From Zelopaecilomyces penicillatus (lineage: Eukaryota; Ascomycota; Sordariomycetes; Hypocreales; Pseudodiploosporaceae): 64,000 nucleotides of DNA. The stretch covers positions 2,373,501 to 2,437,500 of the forward strand of contig VCCP01000007.1 of assembly GCA_005765155.1 (NCBI GenBank), read 5' to 3'. Every line of letters begins with the position of its first letter. Position 1 is the first letter of the stretch. The position numbers and the translations under genes were made by a program. The notes beneath the pieces are model-generated. The model saw only the letters and a list, made by a program, of their open reading frames with translations. It searched no databases and had not been told where the DNA came from. This document shows, one piece after another, positions 47,501-58,900 of this stretch.

Positions 47501-50500
47501 TCAGGTGGTGTCTGTACAGCATTTGTAGTTACATCTTTCTCAAATAGCCGCGAGATGTCATCTGGGCTTATGAAGATGTTCTTTTTCGTTTCTTCGTCAT
47601 TGGGTAATGGCTTCAAGGGTAGGTTGAAGAGTGTGGTCACGGCGGTTGCAAATGGGCTTGTGGCAGGGACGCCTAGTAAGAGTAGATTGACTTCTGTTTC
47701 TGTAAGGGGACCTTTGGAAGATAGGATCTTTTCGGAAGGATCGAAGACGACTTTGCTTGATAGGCTAAGTGGGATGGCTGTGGAGGTGGGTAGCCCATCG
47801 GGAAGGGGGATGCGATACTCCTGAGGAACGAAAAGTCGACAGTACCGGTTAAAAAAGGTACGTGGAATGTCGTACAATGTCCTGATGGCAGATTTTGAGG
47901 GTTCGTCTAGGTTAGGTGTTGCTAGGAGAAGGTCACGGTCTTTGATACTCATGACGCCTACAGTTCCGAGCGTCTTGGCCTCGGGGTCAAATGTCAGTTT
48001 TGCCGTTATAGACTGGTCCATTTCCGTAACACTGACGGGGAACGCAGCAAGTTTTGTCTCAAACACAGCAGTGTTGTTCATCATGTCCATAGTCCGTCCG
48101 ATGATTTCAGATGACCAATTCAACTGTTGGAGTTTCAACTTGACAAGCTGTCCCTTGTCGTCTCTCTGGTTTGGCTGTAATGTGTTTTGAGCTACTAAGG
48201 TGCGAAGACTTGTGCGAAGACCGTCCAGTATAGCTGCAAGGGCTTCATCTGGGGGATTAACTTCGGTGCCTTCGAATTCATGGCGCAGCAGCCAGTTTAG
48301 TTCTGCAAGCGTGAATCCGCTTTGGAGAAGTTTCTTGGCTCTGATGATGTGTGTGATAGTTGCTGCAGTAGATATGAATGGAGTGAAGCCCGTGACTCTG
48401 AGAAGAATGATGTAATCGGGAATCTCAAGACCAAGGGCCATGGCAAACATAGCGTGCCGATACAGCTGAGACAAATTCTGGAGGTTCAGCAGGTCGGCTG
48501 AAATGATGGACTTTTCGTTAATCATGAGTGCTAAATGACGAGCGCTGATGCCCAAACTGGCAGAAACTGAGACAACCTGGTCGGTGATGGTCCCAGTGAG
48601 AGTAGCAGGGTCTTTTGTAAAGATGGGACTGCGGTCTTTGAGTATACCCGGGTTGCAAAACGTGCGTTCATAGAATGACTTTGGTCTTTCGGTCTCCTCG
48701 GCGCGATGGTCAGGCAGAATAGCAACTTCCATGTCACTCCAGAAAGTTAGAACTTGCTCCAACTCTATATCCAGCATATCCTGAACCCTCTTGACGTGCG
48801 ACAGTTGAACGATCAAGGCCCCATTGAAGGAGACTGTCCCGGATGCAGTGTCTCTAAATGCTCTACATGCCTTGCCGAGGTCAATGACACTCCAGTCAGG
48901 GAGTCGCTTTGATAGCCGCAAGAAACTGTGGACTTTTTGCAAAATAGCGTCCGAGTTCCATCCAGTGATTTCAAGCTGGTTGAGTTGACAGGTATCTTGC
49001 GCTTTAGGATTTTTAGAAACGATATTCGCGCTGTCGTTGCCGGAAAAGAGAGACTGCACTTCAAGCAAATTGAGGAGATCTATGTATTCGATACCAGTTC
49101 GTTGCAAGAAAACATCTACCCGGCCAGTCAGAACTGCTGCCCATTGGCCTGCCTTTATGGAAGCCAGTTTATCCGCAGGATCTGGGATCGTGCTGGTCGG
49201 GGACAATGTTGCAGCAGGAAATCCGTACAACCGCCATAGATCGGGGCGAGGTGCTATGATGGGATCTTGTCGAGCTATTAAACTATATTCGTGGGTTGTT
49301 ATACCCAGTGATTCACGGGCGATGTCAAGACGGCCGAGGGTGCCGGCTAGCTCGGGAGGTGAGAGGACTTGGAGTAGCTGCGTGCGGGTAACTTCCATTG
49401 GAGATAGGTAAACCCTTACGGTTTGCCAGTAGAGATTGTATGGTAAGTCCCAGGGCCACAACATCTTGGCTAGAGCATCGTAGGCGCCGATGTTCATGTA
49501 TTGAGGCGCAACGGATCTTTCAGCAGCGGTACCACTGGTTTGCAAACTTCGTGTGACAACATAAACCGGCCGGGTTGGCAGGTCACTAGATGTGTCTCGC
49601 TCTACACGGTAGCTAAAGGCTATATCGTCAATGATCCACCGTATATCCTTCTTCAGTACTGTAATACCAGCTGAGCGTGACAGCGGAGGAGTGAACTTGT
49701 CCTTCAATACATCAACCTTTCCCGAGTTGAGGACCGGTATTAAATCAGCCGCAAACGTAATTTTGCTAAACAGCGGCAGTGGGGGTGCTATCGCATTCTC
49801 CAAAATTTCGAGTGAAAGGTCTATATAAGGCAGCGGAAGCTTGGTGTTTTCGCACGAGAGCTCAATGTTCTCAATATCTGGACGACGTTCAAAGAGGGCG
49901 TCTTTGTAGCTTTTTTCTACAGTAGCACCGGTACGAGGATCAATGCGTGTGCGGTATTTGACACCGATGATGTTACCTCCCAGGCGGGAGATAGTTTCTA
50001 TTACGAGCCTGTCTTTCAAGAAATGGAGAATGTCGACAAAGTACGCGGCAGGGCTATCCATGGCATGGCAGCCGTCGCATGCGCATGTATCAGGACTGCC
50101 GAACAAAGTGCTCCAGTCTGGAATGCCCTTGTCGACATTCTTGTCATTTAGAATGAGCTCTATCGGAGGCATGACGGGGAGTAGCAAGTTGCTGTTGCCT
50201 GCTGCAAAGTTTGCCAGTAGATTGAAAGCCGCAGAGTGAGCGTAATTTGCCTTGGTGAAAATCGAAAGGGCCTCTGCCTGTCCGCCCAGGCTGTTTCCAT
50301 ATTTGAGCAGGAACGTAGATCTTCCCATGCGGTGAATTGCTTGAGAGGATGTGACTCCATCAGCTACTAGATGGCGAATTTGTGAATACCGAGGGGCGAT
50401 AGAATGAAGTCGCTGGACAGCAGTGCAGAGATCTGTGAGCTGAAGCTTATCCTGAAGACCGTCGAGTGCGGCTGGCTTTTTGGCTACGTATTCGGCAAAG

Positions 50501-51750
50501 CGGCTCGTGGTGATGTCAAAGTCGGTATTGTTCTTAAGAAATGTTTGTAAGTCGGCTTTTCCGGGAAGTTTCTTAAATTCGACGTCGTCATCAACATCAA
50601 GAAGCCGCTGGGAGAAGAAGCGGTGCGGGAACACATCTTCTATCACGTTTTCCATCACCGTTGCAAAGTTCAGCTTCCGCTCTTCCACGTTGCCCCCGGG
50701 AACGGTGTCCGGCACACCAATCTCAGGGATGTTGACAATATTTAGCCAATCCTTCTTCTTATATGAAGCCAGGTCTCCAACTGAGGTGAACTGGCCAGCA
50801 GTCATGCGTTTTTGGAGCTCCTGCACGAGCGGTGCATGGTTCATCGCCAAAGTTCCAAACTGAACAGACGTCTGGAGTGATTGAACGTGAGGTTTGACAT
50901 CTGGCATTGCCCGAAGCTTGTCCCAGAATTCTTGAGGAGTACCTTTGTGCTGGGAGAATGTGTTGACAAGCGGTTGTAGATTTGGAAGAGTAGATGTTTT
51001 GAGCACTCGTGTCATGGGTGAAAGTTGGACTGGTAGAGTTGGGTCGCCTGTAGTTCTTCTTATTGAGGCATCGTTGAAACTCTTGAGAATAGAATCAACG
51101 TCAGATGTTGCCTTGTTTGCAATGGTATTGTTTGCTGCGGCTCTCAACACCCCCTTTCTGATGGCATCGGGTGGTTGCGCCAAGAGGAGCTCTGCATCAT
51201 TGGGTAATTCTTCCTGAATGAGGCCGTAAAGAGCTTCTGCAGACATGGAAATCTGCTTTCCTAATTGATGAGCAGTTGCAATATCTTCTAGATTGCTTTG
51301 TTCAATGCCGGTCTGATTAGCGATAAAAGCGAAGTCATTGAGATCACTGTTGGCCTTGAGATCCCCTGGCGTCAATGGCGGGTCATTGGCTTTGAGAATT
51401 GGATTGATGGCATCCAGGATGCTCTGAAACTCCGATGGGCCAAACAACTCATCTGCACCAACCACCAGATCAAGAAGAGCAGATTGGGGAGCATTGAAAA
51501 GAACCTCGGAAATGGCAAACGGTCTGCCTAATCCATCTGCGACATGTATACGGAGGTTTGGCGCAGTCTTAGTCGGGCGAGTCAATTGAGAAGACTTGAA
51601 GGACAGATCATATTTGCCTGTCGCATCCGTCACAGGTCTACCGAGAACAGCAAACCGTCGAAGATCAATGTCGCGAACTTCAACTGTCTGGTTGACATAT
51701 GGCGTACCATCTCGGCGACGGATGTAACCCTGAACTCTGAAGCTGCTCAT
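41554..51750 (-). CDS. Tc toxin A-subunit homologue (TcA/TcdA-like pore and translocator protein)
   Basis: One uninterrupted frame of 3398 residues without introns. Residues 1-95 form a beta-sandwich-like domain (carboxypeptidase-regulatory/transthyretin type by pattern). The VRP1-type region has its hallmark CxxCH..SPAAYFVD at about 555-577. A neuraminidase-like stretch begins near 1850 (YFYCQRFES, LFIFWAVFV). An FFFQHDQCSHFVV block is near 2150 and the NWELFYHIP helix region near 2420. A long helical section has a glycine-rich hydrophobic tip (IGIGLLIESIALLGSG, about 2820-2840), matching the pore-forming coiled coil. The TcB-binding domain lies at about 3130-3205 (DERYLPFE, FDYCTMADV, YTAREGG). 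In bacteria TcA pentamers bind the host cell, inject the central channel and translocate the TcC payload. No signal peptide is seen, as in bacterial TcA. It is longer than the bacterial type protein of about 2500 residues. The partner gene is divergent at 52913. Confidence 0.92.
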   Translation of the reverse strand: MSSFRVQGYIRRRDGTPYVNQTVEVRDIDLRRFAVLGRPVTDATGKYDLSFKSSQLTRPTKTAPNLRIHVADGLGRPFAISEVLFNAPQSALLDLVVGADELFGPSEFQSILDAINPILKANDPPLTPGDLKANSDLNDFAFIANQTGIEQSNLEDIATAHQLGKQISMSAEALYGLIQEELPNDAELLLAQPPDAIRKGVLRAAANNTIANKATSDVDSILKSFNDASIRRTTGDPTLPVQLSPMTRVLKTSTLPNLQPLVNTFSQHKGTPQEFWDKLRAMPDVKPHVQSLQTSVQFGTLAMNHAPLVQELQKRMTAGQFTSVGDLASYKKKDWLNIVNIPEIGVPDTVPGGNVEERKLNFATVMENVIEDVFPHRFFSQRLLDVDDDVEFKKLPGKADLQTFLKNNTDFDITTSRFAEYVAKKPAALDGLQDKLQLTDLCTAVQRLHSIAPRYSQIRHLVADGVTSSQAIHRMGRSTFLLKYGNSLGGQAEALSIFTKANYAHSAAFNLLANFAAGNSNLLLPVMPPIELILNDKNVDKGIPDWSTLFGSPDTCACDGCHAMDSPAAYFVDILHFLKDRLVIETISRLGGNIIGVKYRTRIDPRTGATVEKSYKDALFERRPDIENIELSCENTKLPLPYIDLSLEILENAIAPPLPLFSKITFAADLIPVLNSGKVDVLKDKFTPPLSRSAGITVLKKDIRWIIDDIAFSYRVERDTSSDLPTRPVYVVTRSLQTSGTAAERSVAPQYMNIGAYDALAKMLWPWDLPYNLYWQTVRVYLSPMEVTRTQLLQVLSPPELAGTLGRLDIARESLGITTHEYSLIARQDPIIAPRPDLWRLYGFPAATLSPTSTIPDPADKLASIKAGQWAAVLTGRVDVFLQRTGIEYIDLLNLLEVQSLFSGNDSANIVSKNPKAQDTCQLNQLEITGWNSDAILQKVHSFLRLSKRLPDWSVIDLGKACRAFRDTASGTVSFNGALIVQLSHVKRVQDMLDIELEQVLTFWSDMEVAILPDHRAEETERPKSFYERTFCNPGILKDRSPIFTKDPATLTGTITDQVVSVSASLGISARHLALMINEKSIISADLLNLQNLSQLYRHAMFAMALGLEIPDYIILLRVTGFTPFISTAATITHIIRAKKLLQSGFTLAELNWLLRHEFEGTEVNPPDEALAAILDGLRTSLRTLVAQNTLQPNQRDDKGQLVKLKLQQLNWSSEIIGRTMDMMNNTAVFETKLAAFPVSVTEMDQSITAKLTFDPEAKTLGTVGVMSIKDRDLLLATPNLDEPSKSAIRTLYDIPRTFFNRYCRLFVPQEYRIPLPDGLPTSTAIPLSLSSKVVFDPSEKILSSKGPLTETEVNLLLLGVPATSPFATAVTTLFNLPLKPLPNDEETKKNIFISPDDISRLFEKDVTTNAVQTPPERFIFMLQKLLPALRRILCTQAVVRSLGMDAGLQTQDMEYILRRLSVVNGVSAVETFCDSSFIEANTAISATRVLFPIQYKALLLVKKVSLLITRFKFSFVQLKWLFEFRTTPADPTTGWLDLGSLPLTSPAPTIVESSIRFIAWERLNRLVSLRDRLLNGVTLLNDIFTTSRKPNADIDPILLYLSDQLGFPLTDLTYVCKTILQFTTTKSFQDEVALDRILDAISVLKQLGSSPSDALALTAAEPDITTAQLAVQTAKAKYDQDTWLTSVARPLRNTLREQQRASLVKALLTTPQAARLSWRDPSDISAHFLIDVEMGPCQLTSRIKQAICSIQMFVQRCLLNLENINGLVPNEEVDDRWLEWAWMKNQNIHGANYRILISPENYLEAEVRQDQTPLFKDLVSELQQTDVTDASVEKAYRKYLMGLDEVSRLEIVGFYHEEERYGPGPPAVDTMHIIGRTRGQNRKYFYCQRFESSYWSPGWTHIEVEIQSDHLLPIVWNRKLFIFWAVFVSRQEAKPIKMPGADKELPDSPTFWEVKIAWSQREGDRWLAKQVSEVGIITPILEYDGQPVRADQLTLRSKVGISKAAADKNSKVDVLEVQCIAQKERMTTEDPGSGVLGTFVFRGVNSSPEVVNSARDSESGFWPALPPNTNLRNMAFEESVTEDTASTGMDLQVVGHNVHGSWSLPGVSSAKIKVPVLGNTPGTFRVLPAHQDPQFLCQRPFFFQHDQCSHFVVPTIIPRPPRYVPNPDFLDPSWLDARFWAKYAEKMKPLIPDINKPYPNPEIAGGLRFTQSGVLPRVLENVAVIRPIRPLQSPIGPVQNRAERLDFRFISGLNLNKLKRPPILFKPGDFAKLKRPTLVGGTPALSDKFRPMPVRTSPADLGSPLLQLGRIIPQLGTISRTAASEIIKKNPIPIFSPFTSPAQFTFSLAYHPFVREFMLHLSRDGIDGLMQRPLQLSHSPSFQQYSPSIAVKTVNGRYADEVVDFDDGLYAVYNWELFYHIPLLIAERLSKNQKFKEAQKWFHYIFDPTDASSLESPQKFWRMRKFFETSKAQYALETLPALFRFMAARGNPEALAKLKPDELTALANFEASVDRWRRNPFQPFAVAQTRTTAFQKSVVMKYLDNLIAWGDQLFRADTMEKINEATQIYTLAAEILGPRPREIPSRATAGPQTFGTLEPRLTSLSNALVPIEDLVRPLGNAVVPSEPGTQVVRPSMLYFCPPRNDKMLSYWDIVSDRLFKIRNCQNLQGVTRQLALFDPPIDPLMLARAAASGLDLSSALNDVSATLPHHRFSVIATKAAELANEVRTLGNTVLSLLEKKDTEALALLRQRHESSLLDAVRLVKKTQIDDAKAVADGAQRSKTTVQARYDHYSSIEFMNDYEKSAMGIESAIGIGLLIESIALLGSGTAFVFPEIKIGTPTTLGATAGGSNFGKAAGSFAAFMHNNAALARQASSMLGTLGTYNRRQDDWDLQKKLAELELKQIDMTIASAAIKVSLAQTELNNHDLQRKNAVEIDEFMRSKFSGQELYDWMMGQISTLYFHTYQTAYDLAKKAEAAYRYDLGLPDSGSPFITFGYWDSLKKGLVAGDKLLHDLKRMELSYLELDQREYEITTTFSLAQLDPFALIQLRELGDAYFSIPEPAFDLLYPGHYFRRIKSVSLTLPCVVGPYTSIACTLTLLKSSIRTTSRLSGGSYARAAENDSRFSDTYGQSQSMATSTGQNDAGLFEVSLRDERYLPFERRGAVSAWRIQLPNGVFRPFDYCTMADVMITIRYTAREGGDAVRAAAQTEMDTKLLKSISMAESQNGLARLFSLRHDFPTGWFRFLGGPLLPAQAPTDGGGGGGIFMRSQMYIDLSTVRFPYVFSQTAITIEKIQVFVLVKENFRTKYTTETIELWLEPAPATPAPAAPDKIAIPTRPQDRLKLAKTGKLLRTSQKFGKPTGQWILVGSLAGPEPQLKPEAIQDVYMVVGYSVKTRET

Positions 51751-52912
51751 TGTGCATCATTGGGCTTCAAAAGAAGCTCCAGAACATTGTGGTTTCTCCT
51801 TTTTTTTTTTTTTTTTTTCGTTTCCGGTCAAACTGTTCAAATAGTATGAGAATGTTCTGAGTGAGAAAACACATTGGGTTAAACTCCTGATATGCTATAC
51901 TCGTAACACCTAGAGCTCGAATAGATTAGGTAGTCAATGAAATCAGTTGATTCGACGATGCTGTGGCGCATTACTGGCGTTGACATGCCGCAGCTCAAGC
52001 TTCAGCTATTCAGCCGCACGCGGGGAGTTGACGCTACTGATGCTGGAGATAAACTAGCTCCCCCAACAGGGTGATGAAAGACGGCACTGGGATTAATTGA
52101 TATCTCTGTAAATACCCAATTACTCCTAGACATTTGTAGATATTAGTGTCACTGTTTGATGTTGACATATTTGTCAAGATATCTAGATATGCCTTCCACT
52201 GGCCATCATAGCATTACACTCAATCGTCATTGAGGGGTGTCACTGTGCCAGACCTGGCATGTCTTGTCTTACCCGGCTGCCCCCTGACGATATATGTCGA
52301 TTGCCAGTGCCGAAGCGAAGGCAGTTGCCGAATAAAGTGTGGATGCCTAATGAGGGGCGTAAATAATTCGATGAGGCGGTCTTGGCGGCGTAGGTCAAGG
52401 CACAAAGCCAGGAATTGCTAGGATCTATTGCCGATTGAGCTTCCCCTCCTTAGCTCTAAGCTTATGCCTCCAATGAGACTGTACCAAAGTGCATTGTTTC
52501 CTGCACCAACTCCATCAGGTACCTGTACTAAATGTTTATATCTTGCTCACATGCCTTTGATAGATTGCGCCCCCAAAACCATTCAAGCCACCACTCTAGG
52601 TTACTCAGGAATGAGGGGTGCGATGAGGCTGTCCATCCTGATGATACCCATCCTATCATTGTATCGGATGTTATCCCCGGTTATGGCATCCCGTCGTTAG
52701 TGCTTTTAATATCTACTATTGGCCCACGATGTACGAGCTGAAATTAAGAACGTAGACTGAATAACCGAGACAAGCAACATCGTAGGCATTGGTTTGCTTG
52801 CCACCACGATAAGTATCCATATCATTCAGTTCCATTTTCTTTGGTGGCCATTTCTTGTGAATAAAGGCAATTTTGATTCCAATAAAGAGATGAACATTTT
52901 GCTTTTACAACC
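51751..52912. promoter_or_regulatory. Shared divergent promoter region of the TcA-like and TcB-TcC-like genes
   Basis: These 1162 bases lie between two start codons facing away from each other, so both promoters must be here. A run of 19 T (51800-51818), poly(dA) on the minus strand, sits about 50 bases before the TcA-like ATG. Such tracts exclude nucleosomes in fungi. No clear TATA box was found for either gene. No coding region was recognised. Confidence 0.65.
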
Positions 52913-55900
52913 ATGACTATGGAGAGTAGCAATGGAGGGGGTGAGACCTCGAAACAAGGCGCTGGTTCTACCACTCACAGCGCGGCAACCGCACCTTCTA
53001 TATCTCTACCCAAAGGTGGCGGTGCGTTGAAAGACATTAGCCAACAGTTTCAATCCAACCCAATTACTGGAACAGGTTCACTCCCCATATCGCTACCTCT
53101 TAGTAAAGGACGAGAGGGTTTTGGGCCTATGCTGTCCTTGCAGTACGATTCAGGCAGCGGGAATGGAATATTTGGCTTTGGATGGACCTTGTCAATTCCT
53201 TCTGTGACACGGAAGACGTCTCATGGAATTCCCCGTTATGACGACTTGAATCATTCCGATGTCTTCATCATCTCTGGCATTGGCGAGCTGGTGCCTGTTC
53301 AAAACCAGGCTTCGTGGGAGGCAGACCTGGTCCCTGGATACCGTGTTCAGACATACCGGCCCCGTGTCGAAAAGTCTTTTTCCCTAATACAAGTATGCCG
53401 TAATGCCGCGAACCCAGCCGACGTCCATTGGCGACTCACCAGCCCTGATAACATTTTGTCGATTTATGGAAAGACCAAAGATAGCAGAATCTTCAACCCG
53501 GAAGCACCAGCTCAGATCTTCGAATGGCTTTTGAGTGAGGCGTACGACGATCGAGGAAATGCAGTCGCATATCGATATGCGCGAGAGAATGGACTCGGAG
53601 TCGATGTTTCCGCAGCGCATGAGTCTAATCGAGGGGCTCCGAGTGATTCAAGGCGGACAGCCAATCTGTATTTCAAAAGAGCGCTTTATGGCAATATTTT
53701 GCCAATCCTAAATGGAGATGGAAAGAGACCGCGTTTTGTCAGCGACGAAACCTTGAATAGCACAAAGTGGATGTTTGAAGCGGTGCTAGATTACGGAGAG
53801 CATCAAGACTTGAATCCAACACCCCAAGACGCCGGCAGCTGGAACCATCGGCCGGATGCATTTTCCTCATATCGCTCTGGATTCGAGGTACGAACCACAA
53901 GACTTTGCAAACGCTTTCTCATGTTTCATCATTTTCCGGATGAGCTCGAGGTGGGAAATAACTGCCTTGTTCAATCGCTCAACTTTGTCTATAACCACGA
54001 CGCAGCGCAACTAAGCACTACCATGAGATATACCTTTATGACATCTGTCAAAAAGGTAGCCTACCGCAGAAAAGGAGACCGCTATGTACAACGAGAACTT
54101 CCACACATTGAGTTTGAGTATACACAGCCTGTAGTCTCGAAAGTCCCCGAAACAATCGATAGTGAGGCGCTGGAGAATATTCCCGCTGGGTTCGCCTCCA
54201 GTAAGACCCAGTTTGTTGACCTATTTGGAGAGGGAATTTCGTCGATTCTCACTGAATTTGATCATGTTTGGTATTATAAGCGCAACGTTACGCCCTTGAA
54301 TCTCATAGTAGATTCCAATAACGAAGCGAAACCTCAATTCAGACCTGCGGAAGTCATAGCCCATCGACCTCGTGTCGTCGCCGAGGGACTGACCAGTTTC
54401 CATGACATTTCTTCGAGTGGCAAATTGGCTGTTATGGAAGAAAACGATAACACGTCTGGATTCTACAAAAGTATACCTGTTCGAGATGGCTGGGAAAATT
54501 GGAAAGCTATTCCTCAACGTCTCAATTCGGGGCCACTTGACCTTCCCGTGCATACGATTGACATCAATGGAGATGGTCTCCAAGACATATTGGACGCAGA
54601 TGGAAGTGGCCAAAGATGGCATCAGTCACTTGGAGAGGATGGATTCAGTGACTCCTACCGCCTAGACCAGTATGTGAGCGAGGATGACCAAGGCCTTCCT
54701 GCTTTCTCTCAGCTTGATCAAGGCCACCTCAGGGTTGCTGATTTCAGTGGCGACGGTCTACCCGATCTTGCTCGGATCTGGAACGGATCGGTGTGCTACT
54801 GGCCTAATCTGGGATACGGACGGTTTGGCAATAAAGTGACATTAGACAATTCGCCATGGTTTGACCATGATGACCTGTTTGATGTTCAGAATGTCATTCT
54901 TGCCGATGTAGATGGGTCAGGAACATCGGACTTGATATACATTCATCACACTCAAATTCTCATTTTCGTCAACATTGGCGGAAACAAGTTTCTGGATCCC
55001 ATAACAATAGACTTTTCACCTAAATTACATGGTCTAGACAGCATCACCACAGCCGACATACACGGAAATGGAACAGCTAGCCTTGTCTTCTCTACTCTGT
55101 CTCCGATTGACTCATCACTCCATTCTATACAGTACATCCGTTTGATGGGAAACCACAAACCATATCTGCTAACCAGTGTCAATAATAATATGGGCGCAGA
55201 AACACGTATTCACTACACCTCCTCCTCTGCTCATTATTTGCGTGACAAAGAGGCTGGAAACCCCTGGAATACACGTTTACCATTTCCCGTCAATGTCGTC
55301 GAATCCTGCACAGTCACCGATCACATTTCACGGCAGAGATTTAGCAGCCGATTCGCGTACCATCATGGTTACTTTGACCCCGTTGAGAGAGAATTCAGAG
55401 GGTTCGGCATGGTTGAACAATGGGACGCGGAAGGTTTCGGTACTTTGTCAGAGAATCGCACTCCGTGGGACAACGAGAGCCCGGAGACATATCTGCCGCC
55501 TATCCACACAAAAACATGGTATCATCTTGGTATTGTTGGTGAAAATGAAGCTACTTCCTATGAAAAGGAGTTTTTCATCGATACCAATGCGAAAAAGGCA
55601 ACGTACCTTGACCATACCATGCCGAGCAATATTGCTGAATCGGATTGGCCAGACGCGTGTCGGGCTTTGGCTGGGGCAATCATTCGCACTGAGATGTACT
55701 CTGATGATGCCGAACATCATCAATCCCCAAAAACCATTGCTAGATCTAAAATACCTTACGCAACATCCGAAAGCAATCAAAAACTCGTGCTTCTTCAGCC
55801 TTCTGGGGCTCTAGGAAGCGCTAGCTTCCTTATCACTCAATCTGAGTCGTTTTCTATAGCAAGTGAGCGGGAGGTTTCTGACCCACGTTGCACACATTCC

Positions 55901-58900
55901 ATGGTCATTGAGCAGGACAAATACGGCAACGTTCTAAAGGAAATTGTTGTGTCCTATGGCAGATTAATTCAAGACGATAGCTTGCCGACTCTCTGGGACA
56001 GGGATCAGCAGACGGAGACACACGCTTTGTACAAAGAAGCTCAGCTTACCAATGACATCTACACTGCCGATTGCTATCGCCTTCCAAGCGTTTGTAAAGC
56101 GTCCACTCATGAGCTTACCGGGTTTATAACTGTGCAACCAGAGAGACTGTTCAATGCCGCGTTATGGAGGCAAAACAACTCTAATATTTTAAGAAATGCC
56201 AGGCGTCTCTCATACCATCAAACAGCAGACAGCTCGGTATTGTCTTTGAGAATTCTGCAAGAAACACGCACGCTGTTTAGAAAGGATGATATGACCGGCA
56301 ATCTGCCACTGACAAGCATGGAGTCTCTCGCACTCCCAGGAACATCTTACACGCTTGCATTTACATTAGATCACATCTCAGAGCTAATGAAGAGGGACTC
56401 TCAGCCATTGATTCCCAACCTTGCAGATCTTTTGGTCGGCGTAACTAACAACCATGGAGGCTACATCACAGGCGAAAGGTTGGCCACCATTGGTCATTTT
56501 CCGCCTCCAACTGTTCCTGGGCAACACTGGATCCCGTCTGGGCAGGAATACTACGCATGGGCAACAGGTCCTGTGGACGAACTTGAATTTGCAAGAAAAC
56601 ATTTCTTCTTGCCAGTCAGGTTCAGGGATCCGTTTGGGAGTGAATCACGCATGAGGTACGACAAGTACGATTTGTTGCTCTGGGAAACGCTGGACACGTT
56701 AGGCAACCGGGTGACCTCAGGAGATCGGGACTGGGACGGAACCATTACAAATCGGAATGACTATCGAGTTCTCCAATCGCGTGTCATCACTGACATTAAC
56801 CGTAATCGCACCGAGGTTATATACGATACTCATGGCATGGTTGTCGGCTCCGCGGTTCATGGGAAGAAGGAAGACAACGATGGAGACCTCCTTGTTGATT
56901 TTGAACCTGATTTGGAACCGGATGTTGTGCAGGCAGTTTTATCAGATCCAATTACACATTCAAAAGATCTCTTAGGTCATGCGACTTCGAGACATATCTA
57001 TGACTATTTCACATACACACGTTCTGGGGAGCCTGCTGTGTTGCTGTCTCTCAAACGTACAACACATGACTCACAAGAGGCCCTGGCCGCAGAGAATATT
57101 CACCACGAGTTCTCCTTCTTTCGCGGTGGGGGACAGGTAATCCAAGTCAAAAGCCAGATTGAAATGGGCAGGGTACCACTCCGTGGGCCAGATGGCTCGA
57201 TTGTCGTTGGGGAAGATGGCAAGCCGCAGCTCAGCGACCACCCCGTGAATCCGCGCTGGGTCTCAAGCGGCTGGGGTATTGTCAACAACAAGGGCCATCC
57301 GGTTCAGGTCTTTGAGCCGTTCTTCTCGGATCTGTTCACATATGAACCTAATGTCAGAATTGGCCAGCCGACAACTCAATTCTACGATGCGCTAGGCAGA
57401 TCAATAGCCACAGTGTTTCCTGACGGCACATATAGCAAAACAGTGTTTGGACCCTGGAAAACGATAATATGGGATGCCAATGATACAGTTCTTGACAGCC
57501 CAATATCTGATCCGGACATATCTGAATACACGTTGCCGTATTTCAGACATCGTACGCAGTTCCAAACGTGGTACGAGCAGAACACAAGTCCTACCGCTAC
57601 GGATTATGAGAAGAAAGCCGCCGCGCAAACTGTGTTTCATGCTAAAACATTTTCATCCGTTTATCTGGATTCACTAGGCCGTGAATACTTACGGCAGTCA
57701 CATAACAAGACCAATGTGGAGGGCCATGAACAGAATGGAGCGGGCGAACAGCATTTTGGTCGTACAGAGTTCAGTGTTGATGGTCAAATACTCGCCACTA
57801 GGGATCCTATTGTCGAAAATGGGGATTTGCAAGGTAGAATACTTTTGCAAAATAGCTTCGACATGCAGGGCCAATGTCTTTATTCAACCTGTATAGAAAA
57901 GGGACGCACATGGTCGATCTCAAATATCAATGGCCAGCCACTTCAGACATGGGAAGAGCGAGGGCATGCGTTCAGGTTTGAGTACGATGCATTGGCAAGA
58001 CTCGTGGCAAGCTTTTTGATTGGTGATAATCTGAGTGCTCCTGGTGTGACGGTACTATATGAGCGTTTTTTGTATGGTGACAACCATCCAGAGGCTGAAA
58101 GACGCAATCTTCGAGGCAAGGTGTTCATGACCCTTGATCAGGCGGGTATGGCGACGACAGAACAGGCAGACTTCAAAGGCAACCCTCTCAGGTTGACGGC
58201 TCACCTCGCAAAAGAATACAAAAAGACTATCGATTGGATCGGGATTCAGTCAATTCTACCAAGCATACCGACGCAGGAATTTGACCCAAGAGTAGTGGAC
58301 AGATTCCTTCGAGGTGTTTTGGAGGAGAGCGGGCCGTTGGTCTCTACATGTTCGTTTGATGGTATGAGTCGGATGGTTTCTTCGGTCTTGCCGCATGTTG
58401 AGGGCCAGCCAAAAACTACAATCAAGATGGATTATGGCATCGCGTATCTAGTCAAGATTTTGGCCAATATCCGCGATGAGCAAGCACCAACCGGTGGACC
58501 TGACTGGAGCCCCATTGTTCCATCCCTCGAGTACGATACCCTCGGTCAACGACAAACTATCACCTATGGAAACGGGGTCGTCACGCAGTACGATTACGAT
58601 ATTCGTCATCGGCTGAAACATCTGCGCACAACACGAGATGCTGCCCGGCGCGACACTGGAGCTCTCCAAGATCTCGTGTACACACATGACCCGGTTGGCA
58701 ATGTCACTGCCATCGAAGACAACGCGCAGCAAACACAATTCTTCCGCAACGAGGTGATATCTCCCAATCGCGAATACAAGTACGATGCGCGGTATCGTCT
58801 AGTCCAATCAGCCGGCCGCGAGCGTCTTGGTCAGAGCAGTGGCGCCCCGGTTCCATATGGACACGACGACTCGGAGCGATTTGAGGCCCTGGGAAACGTG

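Noticed and set aside
46967..47824. 285-residue open frame on the plus strand inside the TcA-like gene
   Set aside because: It is antisense to a strongly supported coding region and resembles no family; long shadow frames are expected opposite a 10 kb gene.
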